Assembly: GCA_025765615.1 (NCBI GenBank)
Contig: JAIVFJ010000026.1
Coordinates: forward strand, 186,001-250,000
Length of the DNA stretch: 64,000 nt
From: Zopfochytrium polystomum
Taxonomy: Eukaryota; Chytridiomycota; Chytridiomycetes; Chytridiales; Chytridiaceae
Reading direction: 5' to 3'
The translations under genes and the position numbers were made by a program. The notes beneath the pieces are model-generated. The model saw only the letters and a program-made list of their open reading frames with translations, did no database searches and was not told where the DNA came from. Below are positions 26,500-37,401 of the stretch, one piece after another. Each line of letters starts with the position of its first letter. Position 1 is the first letter of the stretch.

Positions 26500-27875
26500 A
26501 TGGCCAAGGCGAAAAAGAAAGGAAAGGGGAAAGCAAAAGGGAAAGGGAAGGGAGGGAAGTCGAAAAAGTCGAAGAAGTCGTCTCGCGCGCGTGGCCCTGT
26601 TGGCAAGCCTCTTCCGCAAGAGCAAGCAACGGCGCTGCTATCTTATTTGTCGTAAGTGCTTCGAACCCGCAATTTCAATCTGACCAAATCGCAAGAGTCG
26701 AGGCTCGAAAGCAGTCTGTCACATATTATCGGAATTGGTATATACGACAGTAAGAAAACTCGCGCGACGCGGAAACTTTTCAATGCGATCGCTAACCAGC
26801 AAACAGAAAGGATCTCTTGAGGCGACAGAGAATTCGGCTCCACTGCATCGAGAAGGCAGTGTTCGAGGAAATCCAACAGCTTCTTGATAACGACGATGCC
26901 GTCACAGAAAAGATTGTTCAACTCGCTCAACAGAAGGGCAACGAGGCAGCTTTGGAGGCACTCGCTGCCGCAAAAAATGACACGCTTTCGAAGCAGTGGG
27001 AGGAGATGCTTTGTACGAAGGTTCTCGAGTTTACGTGGAGTGCGCTTACAATTTTCCCTCTCCTCATCGACTCGACCGAAACGAAAAAAAAAAAGCTCTG
27101 CAGGAGAGAATCGACAACCTCGAAGACGAACTCGAAAAATGCCAAATCCGCACGCTCCAACTCCAAGAGCTGGAGCTGTACGGCACGGCCGCACTCGACG
27201 AGGAGCTGGCTCGGACCAAGTTGATAGCGGAGCAGCGCGCGATCGCGCGAGAGGCAGAAATTGCAAAAATCCAGCAGCGACACGAGTCATCCGTTCGCGC
27301 CACCCACAAGCGCGCTGACAAGATATTGGCGGATTTGGAAGCTCGAGCTAACCAGGTATGAGTGGCGATTTGGCCGCTTTTCAAAGTACACAATGACTGT
27401 CCCTTTTCAAAGTACATATTGACTGTTTCTGCAAATACAGAAAGAAATCGACGGGCTTGAAGAGTCGCAACTCGCCATCGTCGCCCGTAATCGCAGGTTA
27501 CACGCGCAGGTTGAGGGCCTCAGCCGCGAGCGCGACAGGATTGCGCGGATTGTTGAGCAGCTCGAACGCGAGAACATGGAGGCAGTTGCCACCGACTACG
27601 ACGTGGAGTGGAACCTACGGCCGCACGTTCTCGAAGAGGACGCTTCGATGTCGGGAACCACTGTTCTTTCCTCAAGCTCGCTGCCTGTGTTGCCTCCAAT
27701 AATTGCAAGTGCCAAGCTGGTTGGGCGGACGGAAATAGAAGATATTCAGCAGACGGTCGAATTATTATTGCAAAAAGAGTATTCGGATCGACAGAAAATG
27801 GCAGAAGACTTCGGGGTGATTGGGCAGAGAAAGGAATGGGGACGAGGAAAGCGAGCTGTTCCGGCCGTGCAGTGA
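26500..27875 (+). CDS. Coiled-coil protein with Lys/Gly-rich N-terminus, possibly ciliary
   Basis: Exons 26500-26651, 26807-27020, 27104-27355 and 27441-27875 give 350 residues. Residues 1-30 are a KGKGKAKGKG-type basic tail. About 55-250 are heptad-rich coiled coil (ERIDNLEDELEKC, LDEELARTKLIAEQ, LAIVARNRRLHAQVEGL), followed by a short less-ordered end (WNLRPHVLEED; EYSDRQKMAEDFGV). The layout of basic KGK start plus coiled coil is seen in basal-body and axonemal CCDC proteins such as the BBOF1/DUF4515 group; that assignment is inference. The exon 2/3 boundary (AAG|GTTCTC...CTGCAG|GAG) was chosen because it keeps phase. It converges with TMEM107: the stop codons are 11 bp apart. Confidence 0.75.
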
Positions 27876-27886
27876 ATAATCCAGAT

Positions 27887-28602
27887 TCAATACAAAAATC
27901 CTTTAACGATGAGAGCTATTTCGCACAGCGAGGGTATCACACTTCGCAGCGAAGCACCGTGAGCAAGTTACAATTCTAAACGCTGTTCAACTTACTTGCA
28001 AAATACGAAGATGTACCAATAAATTACGTAGTGCCAAGCTTATCGCGCTTTCAGGTTAGATATGGAAAGGCGTAACACCACTTTTTATATACCTTCTGCA
28101 ATGAAAAAGCACAAAGCAATTGTTGCGGATGCATGGGCTCCAATGTCTGTCATTGTGTCAGGGTCCAGCGCGAGTCTGCACGCAACTTACAGACAGCATT
28201 CGTGAGTCCATAAAAAATTGTTAGTCCTGTGAATAGACCAGCCAATTCTATGGCAAAGCATATCCATGTGAGGGCGAGCGCGCCCATTATTCTGGAATGA
28301 AAGCGTCAGTTCGCCCCTTGATGATACTGTCATCTGTCGCTCACGATTGATTGAAGCTTGAATAGCTTGAGGTATCTCTCAATGGCATTGCTCTTTGAAG
28401 GTTTGCATCCTGTTCAAGGATTGCAACAAACGAGAATCAGTTTTTATTTACCCTCGCTTCAACGCATAAGCTTCAGCTCCCACTCTTGTTCAAGCCCCTC
28501 TTGCGTGCACACCTTCGTATAGAGCACCATGACGGTGGCCATAATGTGACCAACGGTTGCAAGGAACCGCGCCGGGATAAGTATTTGCGAAGTCACTCGC
28601 AT
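27887..28602 (-). CDS. TMEM107: TMEM107, ciliary transition-zone membrane protein
   Basis: Small four-helix protein of the ciliary transition zone that works with the MKS module in gating the cilium. It is split into six short exons: 28602-28513, 28409-28345, 28291-28191, 28146-28093, 28038-27996, 27941-27887 (introns 103, 53, 44, 54, 54 nt). All phases fit and give 135 residues, against about 140 in human. Conserved blocks: MRVTSQILIPARFLATVGHI, DANLQRAMPL, ICFAIELAGLFTGLTIFYGL, YIGAHASATIALCFFIAE, WHYVIYWYIFVFCN and VIPSLCEIALIVKGF. Two acceptors end in AAG (ATAAG, CGAAG). No single exon is long enough to be found by ORF length. Its presence supports a flagellated life stage. Confidence 0.88.
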
Positions 28603-28756
28603 CGGGCTCGACCAGAGTGCTGAATTCAAGGCTTGACTGGCTGCGCAACGAGCGCTTCAAGCGGAGTGGGCGGGACGAAGCAGATTGTCTGATCCTTTTT
28701 GTGGGAGATAACCCAAAGTGCGACCACGTCAAGCCGAACCTCTCACGCTCCCACAG

Positions 28757-31077
28757 ATGGCATCCCCGTCTCTCGCAACTGCGGCTACGCAAGCCGTCGA
28801 GCCCACCTCACTTGTTGATGGTGACGATATGGACGATGCCATCGTACGGCACAGCCCAGACGTCGACAGCCTCCACTATGTATGTGTGCAGAGCGTCGTT
28901 CCCGTTGATTCCTTCTGCCTTCTTCACCTTGTCGTTGCTGCGATTTGTCCCCACGTGGATCTGACCTTTTGACCTTCTCCGCTACAAAGGCTCAACCGAT
29001 AACCTCAAACAAGCCGTCCAGCAGCTTCGTTGCCACGCCAAGTGCAACTCCCGTTGCCGAGTCGACGGCGTCGTACGATGAAACGGGGGAAGCTGTCTTC
29101 TACCCTGACCCACTTGATCAAACCACCGCAGCTCCGTTTGAAGAATCTGGTCTTGATACTGCAGATTACGGAAATTCCTCGACAGACTTTCCGACAGCAG
29201 AGGAGTTGGCGTACTCGAACGGCTTTGGAGAAGACGTTGAAGGAACTGACACGGCTTTGCCTGTAGATGGAAGTAACTATGACGAAGTAGCCGGTCCAAA
29301 TTTTGAGGCTCAAGTTCCGGACGATGACCCTTCAGCCCCGCCAGAATTCGCGACTGACAATGCTTCTTCTCATGTTTTAGCTTTAGTCAGCAGTGACGAA
29401 GGGCTGGTCGGTGATAGTATCAACGGTCCATCGTCGGAGGAGGTTTTCGCGGAAGCCGAGGACGAGCACCCTGATGGAGTTTCTGCTTTTTCTGGAGAGG
29501 AGGCGCCTCCAGAGCAGGAGAGTCACGACCTCACCGCTGACGACTATCCCCCTAATCCACACGCAGAAGTCAGCGAACATGTTGAGGTGAACGAGGATCC
29601 CGATGTGGAATACGAGTCAACGCACGATGTTGGCAATGAGCAAATTCTTGGAGAGGAAGATTTCGACGAGGGCGGCGCCGAAACTGTATATTACGTTGGC
29701 GATGGTGACGACGAGGACGAAGAGGGCTCCATTGTACTTCACGTTCGCGACGACGTCGATGAAGAAGAAGTTGAACATTGGGACGACACTGCATCGAGAG
29801 AACAATACAACGAGGAAGTTGATTATGCAGATGGTGGCGAAGTTGACGAGCACTGGGGAAACGAAGAGGAGCAATCATACTCTTCTGGAGGCGGTCACAT
29901 AAGTTTCGAAGTTCAAGCGGACGAAAATGGCGTAGAGTACAATGTGGGCAGTCTCCTTCAGGAGGCATCGGGCGCCACAAGTCCGGCCGTATCGATTGCC
30001 CCTGTGCCGTGTTCGTTGGACTATGGGGGAGTGGTGTTCTGGATATTTGGAAAGGATGGAGGCGACGGCAATGGTGGGAATAATAAAAATGAAGACAGCG
30101 CGCCAGAGGGTGGAGGATCTGGGGTTGACGATTCTAGCACTAATCAAGACCTAATTTTCGGTCAAGCGGAGGATTTTTACTTGTTCGCGGCACCATTAAC
30201 TACATTCATTACAGAGCTCAAGCTAACTTTTGACATCGATGTCGACGTATCAATCGATCTTCCTCAACTGAACCTATTTTTCCCCGAGGTAACTGGAAAT
30301 GCTTCTGTTAGGCCTATCTAATTGTTTTCGTTTGTTTGCCTTCCAAAACTGGAGTCATCTATTCACGCAAAGGTTGGTACTTTCAAATGGTGGTATTTTG
30401 TTTTGTTGTGATTTCTGACGCGCATCTTTAGGATATGTCACTCTATCAACTCACGGAGCTATTAAAAGCCCTTGAGGCGCATAAGCTACAGTCCACCAAA
30501 GGCCAACTGTCCGAGCCAGGTGCTTTCGAAGCCTTGAAGATTGTATTGATTGAATCAAAGTCTTCATTTCACCGCCAAATGGAGTACTTGCGAAGCGTTC
30601 ATCTCCTCGGTAACTGTCCCTTCCTTTTAATTATAGTCTTCCTTACTTTATGTATGAACCTGCGTGACAGTGTCTAATTCTTCGCCGTCAGCCCATCCAG
30701 AGGCTGATGTGCAAAACGACACCGTTGGCACTGCGACTGTTGTCCATGAACACGACGACGGAACTCCCTTTGATCCAGCGGACGCTGTCGAGGTGCCAGC
30801 TGATGCAGTCGGCTGGTCGGATGACCCTGAGATTGTCGCTAGCTACTCGGAAGTGCAGCAGGCAGGAGATGAAGTCGCTGCTGAGCCGTCGGAGACGGCG
30901 CATCCGGAGCAAGATGATGGTGTCCGGGGGGAGAAGCGGAAAACACCTGTAATTGAACACGACAAGCAAGACTGGCCTGACGAAGATGATGCTGGTATGT
31001 ACCCCTTTCTACGCTCACCTCCCCAGCCCTTTTTTGTAGGCGAGCGGAGAGCACGCAAAGCCGCCGCCGTTCGCTAA
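28757..31077 (+). CDS. Highly acidic protein of unknown function
   Basis: Exons 28757-28879, 28990-30288, 30432-30609, 30671-30994 and 31040-31077 join in phase to about 653 residues. Residues about 50-370 are very rich in Asp/Glu/Ser (for example GDGDDEDEEGSIVLHVRDD and VDEEEVEHWDD), low complexity and probably disordered. A more structured segment crosses the exon 2/3 splice (DVSIDLPQLNLFFPE, DMSLYQLTELLKALEAHK, ALKIVLIESKSSFHRQMEYL). The C-terminus is again acidic, then basic (GERRARKAAAVR) after a 45-nt frame-neutral intron. I do not recognise the family. It is divergent from TMEM107 (154 bp between starts) and convergent with the next gene. Confidence 0.65.
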
Positions 31078-31250
31078 CCAACCACACATACAATCTATCA
31101 GCAACAAAAAAGGTTCGACAAGAATAGGGTTGAAGTTCTTTCGTGCTTTTTTTTTTTCTGTTTTGTTTTGTTTTGTCTTTCGCGTCTTTTTCTATAAAAA
31201 TACATATATATATTGAACTGCACGAGCGAACAGATGCGTGTAAGTCTGCT

Positions 31251-34200
31251 TTAAAATATGCGATCCACCAAGGCCATCGCCAGCTTGGCGTCCGCCTCAA
31301 TCGACGCCTCCGAGCGCTGCGAGAAGCTCCGCCCCTGTGCGTCCGCCAAACCCAGCTCGGTCCCCAACGGCCGATGCGCCGCACCCAACTGTGCTGGAGG
31401 AATGAGAACCACTCCAGCCGAGCTCACGCCTCGTCCCCACCGGCCGATCCAGTCGGACCCGTATCGTGCCGACGCAACTGGATCGCGCGACAGCACCGTC
31501 GGCCGCGCCCACGGCAAGGCCCCGGCGGCCGTTGCGGCGCGCAGCTGCTGATCCACTCCGCCGGGACCGGCCTGCACCCCAATAAGCGGCAGCGGCCTTG
31601 GAAAGTAACCCGACGACGGCGACGACAGCATCGACTCGTCCAGGCTCACCACGTCGCCGTCAGCCGGCCACAGGAGGCGGCCGCCGTGGCGGCCGCCCGC
31701 GATTGACTCTTGCATCGAGCTCGCCGTAGTGCTGCGCGACATTGGCAGGAGCATCGGTGGCGGCGGCACCTGCGCCTGCGGCTGCGGCTGCTGCGGGCCA
31801 GCGCCGTCGGCGATCACGGGCGACGTTGGCAGCGCGTTCCAGCTCGCAAGGCTGGCCAGTGTCCGCGCCATCTCTTCCTCCTCGACCTGGTGCTTTGCCG
31901 AGATCTCGGTGATCGACAGAGTCGAGTGACACAGGTCGTAGTACAAGTTGCCCAGCGTTTCCGACATGAACTCGGCGCCGGCGGGGGGCCTCGCACCGGC
32001 ACCCGCGTTAGCGAGCGGAGCAGGGTGCGGCCGGGTGCGGTCTCGCGCCGACCCAAGCAGGGGAAAGTCCGACAGCGACAGCGCGCGCCGGTGGGTCCCT
32101 CGGCTCACGAGCGGCGAATTAAGCACCGAATCTGATGTCGCAGAGAGGAGCGACGTTCGGTCCGACGCGCTGAAAATGCGGGGTGAGGGTTCAAAGTGCT
32201 GAGTCTTGTGCGCGGCGTCGTCGGCCAACGCATCAGGCAGAGGAAGTTCTGGAGCTCTGTCTGCAACGCGTGGAAAATTGTCGAGGTCGATTGTGGCGGC
32301 CTTTGCTCGGGTAGGCGACGGTTGCCGGCTGGGAAAAAGCCTAATCCCCTTGAACAATGGTGAGCCGCGACCCTGACTGGGTGGCTTGGGACTTGAAGAG
32401 CGCGAAAGTACTCGTCCAAACATCCCTGGGCTTCGCCTTCCAGCATCAGTATTCGAAGCAGACGCTGGAGCGCGGTTTGCTTCTTCGGTGTTGAGGGTCT
32501 CCCTTGTTGCCGATGATTCAATGGCTGCGACTGAGGTATTAATGGACAGTGCAGGTGGAGGCTTGCGCTGATGATTTGGTGTAATACGTGGCTCACTTCC
32601 TGTCGCTGATGGGTCCCATTTCGTCGTGACTGTTATTTCGTCATTCGCAGCAAGAGGACCTTCGCGTAACCCAGCGTTTGCGTTTTGAAGTTCCGCATCG
32701 ATTTCTTTAGGTGGATCTCGGACTTGTCTGTAGAAGGGGGATATCCAACCAAGGACGTTGGCGACTCTGGACAGTATTCGAGTCAAGGGCTTGGAGGAGT
32801 CTTCAGCAGCGCTTGCGCTTTTGGGTGACGCCCAAAGGGGCTTGCGTCTATAAATGCAACCGGGATCGTCGATAGAATCCTGGTTGTCCTCGTTACTGCT
32901 TTCGCTTCTCTGTGGATATTCGACGGTAGAGACTGCGCCTGTTGAAGTCATTGCCCCTGAGAGCGATTGAAGCATTGTGGAACTCTCGCCTGGGACGATA
33001 AGCTTTTTTGCCGGGGGGGTTGGTCGTATTTGTCTTTAGAAAACGCTTCCGCGGCTGGAGAGACCAAAGGGAGCTTCTTAATAGCATATTCTGCAGTTTG
33101 TTTGGGGAGGTCGCATACTGCCAAAGGGGGACCACCCGGATCAGCCTCATCATAGATCCCGCCCTCCTCCATTAAGCCCAAGTCGGAGGACGCTTTGGAG
33201 GAGACGGGTGAGTCACAAGAACCTTCAAAAGGAATTTGATGTATTCTTGAATCGGATGCAAATTCCTCCTGTTCATACTGGTCTGGGGATACTCTGAAAG
33301 GGAGACACGACGTAGGTTGGCGCCGTGGGGTGTGGCATATCGCATTGGCATTTCCTTTGGTGCTTTTAGATGACTCTATCGGAGGAAGTCCACGTTGGCC
33401 ATATTCAGCGTTCTCATTCTGGAGCAAAGGGCTCTCTGTCATTGCTGTAGGATGCTCATGCAGGGCCAAGGGCTTGTTCGATTCAGTAAGAGCAATCACT
33501 TCCATCGGCGCTTGAGGATGGGGACTTATATCCCTTTCGTTGCCTGACCCAATCTGCTCAATTAAATTAGGGACGTTTGAAACTTGTTTCGCGGTTTACA
33601 AACCTGGTTTTGCGCAGGATTCTTGGTAATTGAATCCAAATGATAGTCAGCCTTGCCAGCTGAAAGTTCTTGCTCGCAGGGCGTTGACGGTGGCGAATGA
33701 AACGGAACAGACCCCATGGTAAATGCAGTTTGTATGGATTCAGCAGCCGGAGCAGAAGCAACTGAAGCAGTCGATATAGATAGGCGAGGAACATTATCGT
33801 CTCCTGCGGACTTTCCAGACGGGGAGCGGGGTGCGGCCTGCTGGCTCAATCCAATCGCGCTTGAGATGGCGTTCCACATGTAGTACGGCAGTTTGCCTTT
33901 ATCTGGAAGTGGCTGGTTTCGATCGGTATTGTTGCTTGCTGGTGGAAGCAGATTCGGTGGCGAAGGCGTACCTTGATGAGCACGGCCGAACTCCGCCGAA
34001 GAAATGGTAGCCTTGCGCGCAAGCAGAGATTTAGCGATGGCCGCTTCCGGGATTAACTTTAAGGAGCCGGTCCCTCGGAACGAGCCCGTTCCAAAGACTG
34101 CAAGCTTCCCGTCGGAGCTGGGGCTGTCGGCGCCGGTCCCGCCAAGCCGCACGCTGAAGGTCCGCTCCGGCCCGGTGGGTGATGCGGCTGCCATCGCCGC

Positions 34201-34404
34201 GACCGACTGCATCGCGGTAGTGGCACCAACCTTGGCCAGGAGTAGCTGCTGAGCTGTTGCTGCCGCTGCAGCGGCCGCTTGGCCGTGGAGGACGATGGAC
34301 GATGGCGGTGCAAGGGGAGTCGGGGGGCCGGTGGCGGCGGGGGTGCCGACGGCGGCAGCGGCGTCCGAGAATAAAGGCGCTGTTGCCGCCCTCGGCGACT
34401 CCAT
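31251..34404 (-). CDS. Ser/Pro/Ala-rich protein of unknown function
   Basis: At least three exons. Exon 1 is 34404-33604 (ATG in MESPRAATAPL). Exon 2 starts at 33553 after a 50-nt intron ending GAGCAG. The last exon begins near 32990 and ends at 31251. The second intron lies between about 33140 and 32990, with two equally good phase-0 donors (GCA|GTATGC, TTG|GTCTCT) before a GGCGAG acceptor. The product is about 1,000 residues, mostly low complexity. Less biased segments are LPYYMWNAISSAIGLSQQ, ISRILSRV-type LTRILSRVANVLGWISPFYR, and near the C-terminus LGNLYYDLCHSTLSITEIS. No domain was recognised. Many SP/TP sites suggest phosphorylation. A T-rich tract lies upstream at 34511-34546. Confidence 0.6.
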
Positions 34405-35220
34405 GTGAAAGGTGCGAAGGACGCGAACGCAAATTGTTGCGTTGGCAAGCCGGCCTTCTTCGCGTCTTGGCGTCTCAGGCTGCTTGTCTCTCTCCTTTCG
34501 GTCAGTCAATTTTATTTTTTTTTTTTTTGGTTTTTTTTTTTTTTGTTTTAAAGCCCGACGCCCTCCCGCCCAAACGCGAAACAAAGGCGAGGGTGGCAGG
34601 GCGCGATAACGGCCGGATGTTGGATTCCGCTTCCGTTCGGGTAACGCCGCCGGTCTCTCACGAGTATTGCTGATTCGCCTAACGGTGAATTTCTTTTTTC
34701 TAAAAAACGGCGTTACTCGCATAGAAATGGCTGGGAATGGGATCTATAGTATTACTCAAATAAAACTACAGTGTTACGGTTGTTGTTACGACCCTTTTTC
34801 GCTGAATGTGCTCAGAACACTGACTAGAAGAGCTGCTACAGGGATAGTGAACTGAACAAACAAGAACAATCACAAAGCACAACCTCTCTCATTGGCTGTC
34901 GGTTTTCGCGAGTCGCACAAACTACAAAAATGACGGTTCAAACGCTGAATTCATCGTTTCATAAGGTTCCTCCAAATGCTCTACTTGCACATTTGTCGCA
35001 GCGGGGAAGGTCACACCTTCTTATATTACCCTCTCAGACGTTCGAAGGGGGAAGAACTGCCCACCTGTCACATACTGAATGAATCCGCTGGCTGAATTCC
35101 TGGGATGTGAAGAGACAGCCCGGGCTTTGCCATTTCAGCTTCGAGCATTTGAGGCTGAAACCAAATACATATATTTGAACAAGGTTCGTCGCTGTGCATC
35201 GTCATAGACTCTTGCCTCCA
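34405..35220. other. Intergenic
   Basis: It contains a poly-T tract (34511-34546). No gene or RNA recognised. The part next to 35221 is the presumed 3' UTR of the F-box gene. Confidence 0.5.
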
Positions 35221-36971
35221 TTAAGCAGCCAGACGAGAGAACTCCATAAACGCAGTTTCTCCGACATTTATCCCACCCTCCTCAAGCTGGCTGCGCATCT
35301 CGCGACTCACTGCCGTGCAATTCATCAAATCGATGCGTTCCAAATGTTTGAAGGTTTGTAAGATTGAGCGCACTGCAGCGTCGCTCACGTTGTAGCAGAA
35401 AATAAGGGAAATCCACCGCAACCGGCGTCCTGGCACACGAGCCAAAGAACCTTTGTTCTCATCCGCAGCAATGGAGCCATCTCTTTCGCCGTTTCTATTA
35501 GTAGTATCTGACGGGGGATCACCAACAGGTTGCCCGTAAGAGAATGCTTGATCGTCAAGACGCCAGCAGTATCCGACATCCAGAACCTCCAAAGCAACAC
35601 ACGAAGTGAGAACTGCCTTGATTCCGCCACTTGTGATGTGAAAACAACCGCTGCAGTCCAACTCTTGCAATCGTTGCTGGGCATGCGGAGACTGTGCAAT
35701 TTTAATTAAAGTCAAGTCCGTAACTTGTGTCGCGCCGGTAAACCGCAATGTCTCCAAACAATGGCAGCCGTCGATTACAGCCATCATGCCAACGTCAGTG
35801 ACACGAGAGGAAGATGAGATAGATGAAAGGTTGAGATGCTTGAGAGCCTGGCACATCTCGCCCACCAGGTTGAGAGAGACGTCAGTGATCCGTCTCAAGT
35901 CCGATAGCTCCAGGCGCTCCAAAAACGGGCATCGAGGGCTCTCTTTTCCTGAAATCTTGTCAGTTTGAACGCGAAGCAGTAGGTTGGGCACTTACCAGAG
36001 AGGTACATTCTTCCGGATGAATCAGGTGGTGGACCCACTCTAAAGTCTGGAGAAGGAGTTGGAGGTGGTGGCGGTGACGCAGTTGCCGAATCCCAGGTCG
36101 CGCGTCCATGCAGAAGGTCTACCACCCTCCCAAAGTCGCCCACCGGAAATGCCGAAAGATCGTGCTTCTTGACGACGTTCCACCCTTCAGCGGCCCCCGA
36201 CCTTCGGCCCAGTAGGTACGCGATGCCTTGGTCTGTCACGGCTGTTTCCGAAACGTCCAGCGCTTCCAGCCCTGGCGTCCATCGAGCCACCTGCGCAAGC
36301 TCCGAATCGCCAAACAAACGACCCGCCCCTCGCATGCTGATCTGTTTCACCCAGCCGCCCGCGCACTTAAGTCGATGGGCGGATTTGAGGGAGCGTTGTG
36401 CCAGGAAATCAGGCGACGCCGTTGAAAGAAGAGCTCCTCCGAATTCATGGCCAACGGCTGGGAGGACGGTTCCAAGGATAGTTCCAAGGATTCGGGTTGC
36501 GGTCAAAGGTGGGTGCCGCTTCAGGTCAGCCATCGCAATGGCCGTTGCAATGGACACGGTTCCGTCCGACGAGTTTAGGGAAGCTGCCGCTGCTGTTGCT
36601 CCGGCTCCCGACGAGCGTGGGTGTTCCCAGTCGCCGCCGCTGGAATGGGGATCTGAGTGGTAGCGCAAATGGAGTGGGAAGTTTATGGACTCCCATATTT
36701 GGCCGTCGCACCCGAGGCGGCGCAGCTTTCTGTTGCAAAACAGCAGGGCCACCTTAGACTGCAACGGAAGCAGACAGATCAAACGAACGAGGACCTTTAA
36801 TGCAAATCAGAGATGTTAAAGAGGTTGCGGAAAGAAGAAGACGAGCGCCTGACCGACCTCGTCAGGTAACCATAGCAAGCTCAGTCGGTTGCTGGTGGCG
36901 CTGTGCCGATCGGAGAGGTGCAGGCTGTCAGAAGACAGGGTGCTGTAATGGTGGAAAACGAGCGACGCCAT
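35221..36971 (-). CDS. F-box / leucine-rich-repeat protein
   Basis: Substrate receptor of an SCF (SKP1-CUL1-F-box) ubiquitin ligase. Exons 36971-36858, 36794-35996 and 35948-35221 (introns 63 and 47 nt) give 546 residues. The F-box spans the first splice at about residues 33-75 (LWLPDE-VLVRLICLLPLQ, ALLFCNRKLRRLG, IWESINFP). Cysteine-containing LRRs fill the C-terminal half: LERLELSDLRRITDVSLNLV, LKHLNLSSI, LETLRFTGATQVTDLTLIKI, LQELDCSGCFHITSGGIKAV, LEVLDVGYCWRLDDQAF, LERIDLMNCTAVS. Earlier LRR-like pieces (LEALDVSETAVTDQGIAYLL) flank a Pro-rich linker. The pattern is that of the FBXL/Grr1/AMN1 type; the substrate is unknown. It is divergent from URB1. Confidence 0.88.
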
Positions 36972-37401
36972 AACCAGACTTTATTGCGCGCATATTTGCA
37001 ACATTACCCAAAATAGCTTGCACGTCCCCTGAGGAGTACTAAGAAGAAAAAGCAAGACGGAGGGCCGGCACCCCTTCAACCTTCGACGGACCAACGTGGA
37101 ATGATTGGCGTACAAGATTGATGCTTTCAGCACAAGCTGGAAAACGTGCAGCCGCCACAACACGACTCTTCGCCAAAAGGGCCGAGAACCGCCCTCTGGG
37201 TTCATTAGTCTTTTGCGAGGTTATGGAGGGGAATGCAACGTAGGTCACATATGTGGGGGGCAAACAGCAGCACAGCGCCCCAGGTCTGCGCAACTTTTCG
37301 ACGACGACGATCGCCATGACAGCAAGGCCAGACAAGCAACCCTCCTTCTTTCCTTTTCCGGATTTGTCGGACGGCACTTGTCGAGCAGCAACAACGCCAA
37401 C
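36972..37401. promoter_or_regulatory. Divergent intergenic region of F-box gene and URB1
   Basis: 430 bp between two start codons on opposite strands, so it should hold both promoters. No clear TATA box was seen. The plus strand is open in the URB1 frame over much of it without an ATG. Confidence 0.5.

Noticed and set aside
34248..34722. Upstream extension of the Ser/Pro-rich protein to 34722
   Set aside because: The extension has no ATG at its start and is a low-complexity Lys/Arg translation across a poly-T tract; the ATG at 34404 is preferred.
37105..37401. N-terminal extension of URB1 to 37105
   Set aside because: No ATG begins it; the first ATG in frame is 37402, and the extension overlaps the divergent promoter region.
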